Shown here: positions 5,933 through 11,595 of the stretch, in pieces
How positions within the stretch are numbered: the stretch's first letter is position 1
Layout: each line of letters opens with the position of its first letter
NCBI GenBank assembly: GCA_031550435.1
Contig: JAVBOO010000014.1
Location: 1-11,595 of the forward strand
Source of the DNA: JAVBOO01 sp031550435
GTDB taxonomy: Bacteria > Bacillota > Clostridia > Lachnospirales > WRAX01
Reading direction: 5' to 3'
Length of the DNA: 11,595 bases
The notes under the pieces: model-generated
Database searches by the model: none
Told to the model about the DNA's origin: nothing
What the model saw: the letters and a program-made list of their open reading frames with translations, nothing else
Position numbers and translations under genes: made by a program

Positions 5933-7264
5933 ATGCTTAAGAACGATGCGTACATGTTATGGTTCGTTAAGTGTTTTAAGGCCGAATATGCTAAGATGAC
6001 ATTGCTCTATAAGAGGTTCGGTTCCGCCGCCGCCGTTTACAATGCGCCGCAAAGCGATATACGAGGGCTCAAAGGCATAGGCGCGGCCGATCTGAAAGAA
6101 ATGTTTTCGGGTGAAAAAGATGCAAAACTCGGAGAATACATCAGGCTGCTTGAAAAAAAGCACATAGACTTTGTATCGATAGAGAGCGAAAACTATCCGG
6201 CCTTGCTTAGGCACATTGCCGACCCGCCGTTTGGTTTGTTTTCCAAAGGCAAGCTTATCGACGAGCCCGATACCTTGAAAGTTGCGGTCATAGGTTCAAG
6301 GGATTGTACGGACTACGGCAGAAACGCAGCCTACAGACTGAGCAGGGATATAGCGGAGCGCGGAGCGGTCGTTGTAAGCGGCCTGGCAAGAGGAATTGAC
6401 GGAACGGCGCACAGGGGAGCGCTAGACGGGAACGGTTATACGATAGCCGTTCTCGGAACGGCTATCGATAAATGCTACCCGAAGGATAATACCGAACTTT
6501 TTGACGAGATAGAAAAATCGGGCTGTATAGTGTCCGAGTACCCCCCGGACAACGTTTACAATACAATGAACTTCCCGAGACGCAACCGCATTATCAGCGG
6601 GCTGAGCCATGGTGTCGTAGTTATCGAGGCAGCGCTGAAAAGCGGAACGGGAATTACCGTTGAACAGGCGATTGAGCAGGGGAGGGAGATATTTGCCGTA
6701 CCGGGAAATATTTACAGCGAAGTAAGCGAGGGGACAAATGCCCTGATAAAAGACGGAGCGGTTATGGTGACCGGCTATGAAGACATATTTGCAGATTTTT
6801 TCTTAAAGGGCCATAACATAAATATTTATGACAAGAAACGCAGTTCGGACAGTCCGAAAGAAAACACCGGCGATATACATAAAACGGCATATGGGTACGA
6901 TAATATATACGATAGTAAAGACAGCGAAAACAATAAAGCCGATACTGACAATACTGACAGCGCTGCAGATAATACTATAAAGGAAAAAAGCTCAAAATCG
7001 AAAAAAGCCGCAGGCTTAGTTTTATCGGCGGACGGTCATGGAAACGGAACGGCCGCCAAAATAGATACGGAAATAAACCGCGAGGTTTTAAACGAACCGG
7101 ATGTCTTTAGGGTTTACGGCTGTTTCGGGTCAACCGCGGTCTATCCGGACGAAATTGTCGAAGCTTCGGGCCTGCCGGTGCAGACTGTTTTATACGCGCT
7201 GACGGTCTTGGAAGTGTCCGGCATGATAAGAGCGGTACCGGGCGGAAAGTTTGAGTTGCGGTGA
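5933..7264 (+). CDS. dprA: DNA processing protein DprA
   Basis: DprA binds incoming single-stranded DNA in natural transformation and loads RecA. The 443-residue protein has an N-terminal helix-hairpin-helix region (LKGIGAADLKEMF, 46-58), then the Rossmann-like DprA domain: GSR (121-123), SGLARGIDGTAHRGAL (149-164), FPRRNRIISGLS (214-225), SGTGITVEQA (237-246), VPGNIYS (256-262) and GTN (267-269). Residues about 296-385 form a polar, low-complexity linker rich in Asp, Asn, Lys and Ser. A C-terminal winged-helix domain (about 388-443) ends at ELR. It is longer than the usual 290-380 residues because of the linker. The ATG at 5933 is chosen because GGGAG (5923-5927) is 5 nt upstream; a GTG at 5918 would add five residues but has no good site. 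topA follows after 96 nt. Presence alone does not prove competence. Confidence 0.95.
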   Translation: MLKNDAYMLWFVKCFKAEYAKMTLLYKRFGSAAAVYNAPQSDIRGLKGIGAADLKEMFSGEKDAKLGEYIRLLEKKHIDFVSIESENYPALLRHIADPPFGLFSKGKLIDEPDTLKVAVIGSRDCTDYGRNAAYRLSRDIAERGAVVVSGLARGIDGTAHRGALDGNGYTIAVLGTAIDKCYPKDNTELFDEIEKSGCIVSEYPPDNVYNTMNFPRRNRIISGLSHGVVVIEAALKSGTGITVEQAIEQGREIFAVPGNIYSEVSEGTNALIKDGAVMVTGYEDIFADFFLKGHNINIYDKKRSSDSPKENTGDIHKTAYGYDNIYDSKDSENNKADTDNTDSAADNTIKEKSSKSKKAAGLVLSADGHGNGTAAKIDTEINREVLNEPDVFRVYGCFGSTAVYPDEIVEASGLPVQTVLYALTVLEVSGMIRAVPGGKFELR

Positions 7265-7360
7265 ACAAAGACGAAGCGGGGGAAAAGAGAAAACTCGCTC
7301 GGTTCGGTTTCAACTTTGTCCGCTCTTGTACTAAGCACATAATATTGAGGGGAATACTGA

Positions 7361-9439
7361 ATGCCAAAAAACCTTGTAATTGTTGAATCACCCGCGAAAG
7401 CCAAAACGCTTAAAAAATTTCTCGGCGCAAACTATAAAATCGAGGCCTCCATGGGTCATGTAAGAGATTTGCCGAAAAGCGAGTTGGGCATAGATACCGA
7501 AAACGATTTCGAACCGCGTTATATTACGATCAGGGGCAAGGGCGATTTGCTTAAAAAGCTGCGCAAGGAAGTTAAGGCTGCCGAAAAAATTTATCTCGCA
7601 ACCGACCCGGATAGAGAAGGGGAAGCTATTTCTTGGCATCTTTGTCATGCTCTCAGTCTTGACGGCAAAGAAACTTACAGGATAACGTTTAACGAGATAA
7701 CGAAGAATGCCGTTAAAAAATCAATAAAAGAAGCCAGGGAAATAGATATGAACCTTGTTGACGCGCAGCAGGCAAGACGCGCGCTGGACAGGGTTGTCGG
7801 CTATAAAATCAGTCCTCTGCTGTGGAAAAAGGTCAAAAAAGGTTTGAGCGCGGGAAGGGTTCAGTCCGTGCTTTTGAAAATGATTTGCGACAGGGAAGAA
7901 GAAATCGCTAATTTTGTACCAAAAGAATTTTGGACGCTTGAAGCGGCTTTGACTCGTGACGGCAAAAAACAAATAGCCGCTAAATATTACGGCAACCCCG
8001 AAAAGGCAGAGCTTAACACTAAGCAGGATGTCGACAAGATAATCGATGAAATATCGTCCGGTACTTTCAAAGTAACCGAGGTTAAAAAAGGGAAGAGAAC
8101 GAAAAAACCGCTGCCTCCGTTTACGACGAGCACAATGCAGCAGGAAGCTTCTAAAAACCTTAACTTTACCGCGGTTAAAACAATGTCTGTCGCTCAGCAG
8201 TTATACGAAGGAGTGGATATAACCGGGCAGGGTACAATCGGCCTTGTGTCGTATATACGTACCGACTCCACGCGAATTTCCGACGAGGCGTTTGCAGAGG
8301 CTAAGACGTATATTACAGAGACTTACGGAGTCGAGTTTGCCAATCCGGAAAAGTCGGAGCACAAGAACTCCGGGAGGTCGCAGGATGCTCACGAAGCTAT
8401 ACGCCCGACCTATGTAAACCTCACGCCGGCAAGTATAAAGGATTCTTTGACGAAAGAGCAGTTAAAGCTGTATACGCTTGTTTGGGAGAGATTTGTCGCG
8501 GCACAGATGATGCCTGCGCTTTACGATACGGTTTCGGTATCCATCGGGATCAACGGGCACGTTTTCAGGGCATCGGGTTCAACGCTTAAGTTTGCGGGTT
8601 ATAAGACTGTTTACAAACGCGACGAAGAAGAGAAGGAACCGCTGCTTCCGGAAATCAACGAAGGCGATATACTCATGCAGTCGGAGCTGAAGCCGGAACA
8701 GCATTTTACACAGCCGCCCGCGAGATTTTCCGAGGCCATGCTCGTCAGAACGCTCGAGGAAAACGGAGTAGGCCGCCCGAGTACTTATGCGCCGACAATT
8801 GCAACCATAACTGCAAGGGGATATGTAACAAAAGAAAACAAGGCATTTTTCCCGACGGAACTCGGAGAAGCCGTAAACGAAATTTTGTGTAATAATTTCG
8901 GGGATATCGTTGACGCGGAGTTTACATCGCGCATGGAGAACCAGCTAGACGGGGTTGAAGACGGGGATGTCGAATGGAAGGAAGTATTACGGAAGTTTTA
9001 CCCCGATTTTGCCGAAAAGGTTAAAGAGGCAGAGGAAAAAGTTTCCGAGGTCGAAATTAAGGACTTGGAATCCGATGTTATCTGCAACATTTGCGGAAGA
9101 AGAATGGTCATAAAAATGGGGCGCTACGGCAAATTTCTTGCCTGCCCCGGTTTTCCGGAATGCAGAAACACTCTTCCGCTTTTCGAAGATGCCGGTGTCT
9201 CGTGTCCGAAATGCGGAGCAAAGGTTATAATTAAAAAGTCAAAAAAAGGCCGCAAATTCTTTGTGTGCGAAAACTCCGAGAACTGTGACTTTATTTCGTG
9301 GAGTAAACCCACCGGTGAAAATTGTCCGACCTGCGGGTCTTTCCTTGTTGAAAAAGGCTCCAAAGGTGTTGTATCGTGTTCGGACGCAAAGTGCGGATAC
9401 AGATGTGAAAAAGAAAATAATGACGAAAAAGAAGAATAG
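7361..9439 (+). CDS. topA: DNA topoisomerase I
   Basis: Type IA topoisomerase that relaxes negative supercoils by single-strand passage. The 692-residue protein starts with the Toprim domain: VIVESPAKAKTLKKFLG (6-22, catalytic Glu9), MGHVRDLPKSELGID (31-45) and TDPDREGEAISWHL (81-94) with the Asp82-x-Asp84-x-Glu86 metal site. The catalytic tyrosine is Tyr298 in SYIRTDSTRIS (297-307), and ENGVGRPSTYAPTI (467-480) is conserved. The C-terminus holds three four-cysteine zinc-ribbon modules: Cys575/578/595/601, Cys615/618/636/642 and Cys655/658/673/678. All are complete. The length is normal for Firmicutes. GAGGGG (7347-7352) lies 8 nt before the ATG. It is probably co-transcribed with dprA. No terminator is visible after it, and the codY promoter starts 3 nt after the stop. 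Confidence 0.97.
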   Translation: MPKNLVIVESPAKAKTLKKFLGANYKIEASMGHVRDLPKSELGIDTENDFEPRYITIRGKGDLLKKLRKEVKAAEKIYLATDPDREGEAISWHLCHALSLDGKETYRITFNEITKNAVKKSIKEAREIDMNLVDAQQARRALDRVVGYKISPLLWKKVKKGLSAGRVQSVLLKMICDREEEIANFVPKEFWTLEAALTRDGKKQIAAKYYGNPEKAELNTKQDVDKIIDEISSGTFKVTEVKKGKRTKKPLPPFTTSTMQQEASKNLNFTAVKTMSVAQQLYEGVDITGQGTIGLVSYIRTDSTRISDEAFAEAKTYITETYGVEFANPEKSEHKNSGRSQDAHEAIRPTYVNLTPASIKDSLTKEQLKLYTLVWERFVAAQMMPALYDTVSVSIGINGHVFRASGSTLKFAGYKTVYKRDEEEKEPLLPEINEGDILMQSELKPEQHFTQPPARFSEAMLVRTLEENGVGRPSTYAPTIATITARGYVTKENKAFFPTELGEAVNEILCNNFGDIVDAEFTSRMENQLDGVEDGDVEWKEVLRKFYPDFAEKVKEAEEKVSEVEIKDLESDVICNICGRRMVIKMGRYGKFLACPGFPECRNTLPLFEDAGVSCPKCGAKVIIKKSKKGRKFFVCENSENCDFISWSKPTGENCPTCGSFLVEKGSKGVVSCSDAKCGYRCEKENNDEKEE

Positions 9440-9441
9440 AG

Positions 9442-9470
9442 TTTACCTGAATAAAAATTAGTGTTATAAT
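9442..9470 (+). promoter_or_regulatory. Probable codY promoter
   Basis: TTTACC (9442-9447) and a perfect TATAAT (9465-9470) are 17 nt apart, and TGT just before the -10 makes it an extended -10. The start near 9477 would leave a leader of about 460 nt before codY. No better promoter lies closer to the gene. Confidence 0.7.
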
Positions 9471-9935
9471 CAACCGGTTGTATTGCCGAAAAAAATATAT
9501 ATAAACATAGGTCACTAACAAAATCCTAACATCACGTCATCGCCAAATACTTTAAAGCCCAACGGCTGAGATATGCTAAAGTGCATGTTATCAACCGCGC
9601 CGCCTTAATTACGATAAGACTTATGAAAAGCAACAAACGGCAGTTTGCAGTCGACCGCTCCGCGGTTTGGCTGTTCGGTTTGCCCTGCGCGGCAAAGCAG
9701 GATTCGTTTCGGGCGAGGACGGCTTCCCGGTGTTTCCCCGGGAATACTTGCTTCGGCTGCCTTAAAATCAGGGTCTTCGTCGATTGTATGCATAGGTTTT
9801 TCAAATACGGATGAAGCATACAGATTATTCTTGGGCAATATATTCGAAAAATTTATTCTTATACCCGTTTTGTCTGTACTTCACCGGTATTTATATTTTG
9901 ACATTTTTAAAGGGCTTGGAAGGAGAAGCAAGACT
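9471..9935 (+). promoter_or_regulatory. Long codY leader, no credible gene; hairpin-rich GC block
   Basis: The stretch between topA and codY holds no convincing protein gene on either strand. The left part is AT-rich, but about 9590-9775 is markedly richer in GC and holds compact hairpins: ACCGC/GCGGT (9654-9658 with 9662-9666), TTTGCC/GGCAAA (9679-9684 with 9691-9696) and TTCCCGG/CCGGGAA (9724-9730 with 9738-9744). Further on, GTATGC (9786-9791) can pair with GCATAC (9816-9821). I recognise no riboswitch or T-box. It may be a regulatory leader, a dispersed repeat, or the relic of a lost gene; in related genomes other genes can stand between topA and codY. Confidence 0.5.
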
Positions 9936-10700
9936 ATGGAATTAGCAACTGGGTTTAAGCAGGTAGCAAACGTTGTGCAAAGCAGTAATTGCGGTGACGA
10001 ATCTTTTACGTGTCGAATCTCCGAAATGATGAAGAACACTTTGTCGGGCGAGGTAATGGTTGTTGACAAATACGGCTATTTACTTGAAACAACGACGACG
10101 GAACATGATTTTTTAACCGAAAATAAGAACCTTAAGGGGAATTCGCAGGTTGATGCCAGGTTTAACGAGCAACTAAAGAGCGTTTATGAGACCAGAGCAA
10201 ATATCAGCTTGAAGAATGTGCTTACAAAGAATTACCCCCAGTCAAACTTCAGCGCGGTTGTAGTGCCGCTTTTGAGCGATAATGTCAGAATCGGGACGCT
10301 TGCCGTTTTGAGAGACGGCAAACTCTTTGATGAGAATGAGACGGTTTTTTGCGAGCTTTGCGGCAGTATTTTATCTATGTACGTATTTTTCAGCCGCCGC
10401 GAGGAAATGAAGAGCACTGCCGCAAAAGAGGAGGCCGTAAAGGCTGCCATGTCTACTCTTTCGTATTCGGAGCTTGCGTCTGTCGTACATATCCTCAAAG
10501 AGCTGGATACAAACGAAGGCAGGGTTGTTGCGAGTCACATTGCGGATAAAATCGGCGTAACGCGTTCGGTAATCGTTAATGCGATAAGAAAGCTCGAGAG
10601 TGCGGGAGTTTTGGAATCCAGGTCTCTCGGAATGAAGGGAACCTACATCAGAATAACAAATCCGAAGCTTAAAGAAGAAATACGTGCTTACGCAAAGTAA
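9936..10700 (+). CDS. codY: Global nutritional regulator CodY
   Basis: CodY is a Firmicutes repressor that in B. subtilis senses GTP and branched-chain amino acids and controls starvation genes. The 254-residue product has an N-terminal GAF domain (about 1-155), a linker helix, and a C-terminal winged helix-turn-helix. The DNA-binding end is highly conserved: TLSYSELASVVHILKEL (174-190), ASHIADKIGVTRSVIVNAIR (199-218), LESAGVLESRSLGMKGTYI (220-238). The GAF domain is divergent: the segment matching the GTP-binding loop reads VVDKYGYLL (42-50) where B. subtilis has VVSRRGKLL, and no arginine stands at the position of ligand-binding Arg61. The ATG at 9936 follows GGAAGGAG (9918-9925) by 10 nt; the frame stays open upstream to 9645, but that part is not CodY-like. 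It is transcribed alone or by read-through from topA. Confidence 0.93.
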   Translation: MELATGFKQVANVVQSSNCGDESFTCRISEMMKNTLSGEVMVVDKYGYLLETTTTEHDFLTENKNLKGNSQVDARFNEQLKSVYETRANISLKNVLTKNYPQSNFSAVVVPLLSDNVRIGTLAVLRDGKLFDENETVFCELCGSILSMYVFFSRREEMKSTAAKEEAVKAAMSTLSYSELASVVHILKELDTNEGRVVASHIADKIGVTRSVIVNAIRKLESAGVLESRSLGMKGTYIRITNPKLKEEIRAYAK

Positions 10701-10702
10701 AT

Positions 10703-10740
10703 ATTCGAATTTTATGCGTTTATTTTAGATAAATTCGGAT
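10703..10740. repeat. Inverted repeat between codY and the S1 gene promoter
   Basis: ATTCGAATTT (10703-10712) can pair with AAATTCGGAT (10731-10740) with one G-U pair and an 18-nt loop. No T tract follows on the plus strand, so it is a poor terminator for codY. The right arm touches the -35 box of the next promoter, so it could instead be an operator or a weak codY 3' end. Confidence 0.5.
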
Positions 10741-10768
10741 TGAAAAACGTATTGGTTTGTGTTACAAT
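10740..10768 (+). promoter_or_regulatory. Promoter of the S1-domain gene
   Basis: TTGAAA (10740-10745) and TACAAT (10763-10768) are 17 nt apart; TGT before the -10 gives an extended -10. The start near 10775 leaves a leader of about 110 nt. Confidence 0.82.
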
Positions 10769-10772
10769 TGCA

Positions 10773-10884
10773 GAGATATTACGGCGGAATGTAAAGAAAT
10801 CGAAAACCGGTCGCCGTATCTCCCGGAACCGGGCGTTTGCCGCACAGGTTTTTCGCGGGGGATTAAATTTTTAGGAGTGTTTGC
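10773..10884 (+). promoter_or_regulatory. Structured leader of the S1-domain gene
   Basis: GAGAT (10773-10777) pairs with ATCTC (10818-10822), and ACGGCG (10781-10786) pairs with CGCCGT (10812-10817), an 11-bp stem with a 3-nt bulge. Next to it CCCG/CGGG closes a small loop (10822-10833). A GC-rich stretch follows to about 10861. I do not recognise a known riboswitch; self-regulation by the RNA-binding product is one possibility. Confidence 0.5.
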
Positions 10885-11277
10885 ATGCCCGAAATACCTG
10901 AAGTTAACAGCTTCGTTGACGGAAAAGTAGTCAGAATAAAGCCGTTTGGCGCAATAATATCGCTTGAAGGCGGACAGCAGGGATTAGTGCATATTTCCCA
11001 TGTTTCGAATAAATTTGTACAAGACATAAACGATTATATATCCGTGGGGGATATTGTAAGAGTCAAGGTGCTTTCTATCGATGCCGAAAGCGGGAAAATT
11101 GCGTTGTCTATAAAAGAAGCGGATTCGTTCAAGAAAAAACCCGCTCCGTCGATTTTTGATGAGGATGTTCAAAAGCCCGTAAAAGAGAGCCTTACTTTTG
11201 AAGAAAAGTTTAAGGACTGGGTAAGGGCTTCTAACGAACTTCAGGCTACACTCAGCAAAAGAAAGAAACGCAAGTAG
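10885..11277 (+). CDS. YabR-like S1-domain RNA-binding protein
   Basis: A 130-residue protein with one S1 (OB-fold) RNA-binding domain at about residues 8-78. Conserved features are VDGKVVRIKPFGAIISL, GLVHISHVSNKFVQDINDY, VGDIVRVKVLSID and GKIALSIKEA. After a proline- and lysine-containing linker, the tail LTFEEKFKDWVRASNELQ followed by a basic end (KRKKRK) resembles the end of the YabR family (S1 proteins of 125-145 residues in Firmicutes), which separates it from ribosomal S1 and polynucleotide phosphorylase. The cellular role of YabR is poorly known; ribosome or mRNA binding is likely. AGGAG (10873-10877) is 7 nt upstream of the ATG. It has its own promoter, a structured leader and a strong terminator, so it is monocistronic. 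The usual neighbour divIC is not here. Confidence 0.85.
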   Translation: MPEIPEVNSFVDGKVVRIKPFGAIISLEGGQQGLVHISHVSNKFVQDINDYISVGDIVRVKVLSIDAESGKIALSIKEADSFKKKPAPSIFDEDVQKPVKESLTFEEKFKDWVRASNELQATLSKRKKRK

Positions 11278-11306
11278 GTTTTTTAATCGTCGAAACTTTT
11301 TTGATT

Positions 11307-11331
11307 AAGCTGTGGCTTCCACAGCTTTTTT
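11307..11331 (+). terminator. Intrinsic terminator of the S1-domain gene
   Basis: A perfect 9-bp stem AAGCTGTGG/CCACAGCTT (11307-11315 with 11319-11327) with a 3-nt loop is followed by TTTTTT (11326-11331). It lies 30 nt after the stop codon. Confidence 0.93.
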
Positions 11332-11383
11332 GATGTTCTCAGGCCTAAAGCATGCCTGCACTCACCAAAGCGCACAACAATAA

Positions 11384-11412
11384 CGGCTGCCCGGTATGAC
11401 TTTGGGCAGCCG
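11384..11412. terminator. Second hairpin, probable terminator of an incoming minus-strand transcript
   Basis: CGGCTGCCC/GGGCAGCCG (11384-11392 with 11404-11412) is a perfect 9-bp GC-rich stem with an 11-nt loop. Moderately T-rich sequence lies on either side: CTTGCTTATT on the plus strand, TTATTGTTG on the minus. It could act in either direction. Confidence 0.6.
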
Positions 11413-11446
11413 CTTGCTTATTACATCGGCAATAAAATATAGTCAA

Positions 11447-11493
11447 TTAAATTCAAAACAGTCCATGCGAAGCTTGAGCGGTTTTGAATTTAA
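11447..11493. repeat. 13-bp AT-rich inverted repeat
   Basis: TTAAATTCAAAAC (11447-11459) is a perfect inverted copy of GTTTTGAATTTAA (11481-11493), with a 21-nt spacer. It lacks the GC-rich stem base and T tract of a terminator. Operator, mobile-element end, or RNA stem are possible. Confidence 0.6.
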
Positions 11494-11506
11494 CGCCCGA
11501 CGTCCT

Positions 11507-11543
11507 ACAGTCGTTTAAGACAGATATTGTCTTTAACGACTGT
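11507..11543. repeat. 16-bp inverted repeat with one mismatch
   Basis: The arms 11507-11522 and 11528-11543 (ACAGTCGTT...AGACA and its complement) pair over 16 positions with one mismatch and a 5-nt loop GATAT. No T tract follows on either strand. It is 13 bp from the previous inverted repeat. Confidence 0.6.
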
Positions 11544-11595
11544 TTAACCAAACCCGCGCGATATTTTTTTGTACCCTCGCAAGATTTTTAAACGC

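Larger units (their letters stand above)
11332..11595. other. Gene-free right end of the window with clustered inverted repeats
   Basis: No credible coding region is visible on either strand. Three inverted repeats lie between 11384 and 11543, listed separately. The last 50 bases could be the end of a minus-strand gene that enters from outside, because two minus frames stay open for 16-20 codons from the edge, but this is too short to support a call. Confidence 0.5.

Noticed and set aside
7316..7343. Promoter-like TTGTCC and CATAAT, 16 nt apart, before topA.
   Set aside because: Transcription would begin near 7350, inside the topA ribosome-binding site at 7347-7352, so the message could not be translated normally.
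9532..9838. Overlapping minus-strand open frames of 77 and 95 codons in the codY leader.
   Set aside because: Neither has a convincing ribosome-binding site, and their residue make-up looks like translated noncoding GC-rich DNA. They could still be part of a dispersed repeat.
9839..9853. CodY-box-like sequence upstream of codY.
   Set aside because: It differs from the AATTTTCWGAAAATT consensus at four of 15 positions including the central bases, so autoregulation cannot be claimed.
9645..9935. In-frame extension of codY by 97 residues upstream.
   Set aside because: The added peptide does not resemble CodY or any domain I know, and a good ribosome-binding site marks the ATG at 9936, where the expected CodY length begins.
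9471..9935. T-box, SAM or other known riboswitch in the codY leader.
   Set aside because: I looked for the T-box AGGGTGGAACC-type core and other familiar cores and did not find them.
11418..11446. Minus-strand promoter-like TTGACT and TAATAA, 17 nt apart.
   Set aside because: The -10 is weak and transcription would start right at a GC-rich hairpin with no gene behind it.

Overview
The window looks like core chromosome from a low-to-mid-GC Firmicute of class Clostridia. CodY is present, ribosomal protein L27 carries the LQFFA N-terminal extension with its dedicated protease Prp encoded beside it, and a HelD-type ATPase is present; together these are Firmicutes traits. A gut Oscillospirales-type anaerobe is a reasonable guess from gene order, but this is inference.

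Layout. At 1-146 (minus) is the N-terminal end of a transposase-like protein that runs off the window. A very good sigma-A promoter (238-266) and a structured leader precede the ribosomal operon rplU-prp-rpmA (372-1296), which ends at a clear intrinsic terminator. Next comes a helD-type RNA polymerase recycling ATPase (1456-3738). It converges on the minus-strand pair rpsB-tsf (5673 down to 3845), with one 15-bp hairpin terminator between them. The rpsB promoter lies back to back with the promoter of dprA (5933-7264), and topA follows (7361-9439). Then come a promoter and an unusually long leader of about 460 nt before codY (9936-10700), a separate promoter and structured leader before a YabR-like S1-domain protein (10885-11277), a strong terminator, and a hairpin-rich tail without a recognisable gene.

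How the genes work together. Most encode or tune gene expression: ribosomal proteins L21, L27 and S2, the L27-processing protease, elongation factor Ts, an RNA polymerase rescue factor, topoisomerase I and the nutrient-responsive regulator CodY. DprA is the outlier (single-stranded DNA handling in natural transformation), but dprA next to topA near codY is a recurrent Firmicutes arrangement.

I do not see a previously undescribed multi-gene system here. The points most worth checking are regulatory or molecular: a leader hairpin that can mask the rplU ribosome-binding site, a Prp with a compressed His-Cys spacing, a CodY whose DNA-binding domain is conserved while the residues expected to bind GTP and branched-chain amino acids are not, the long codY leader that contains a GC-rich block, the structured leader of the S1 gene, and the clustered inverted repeats at the right end.
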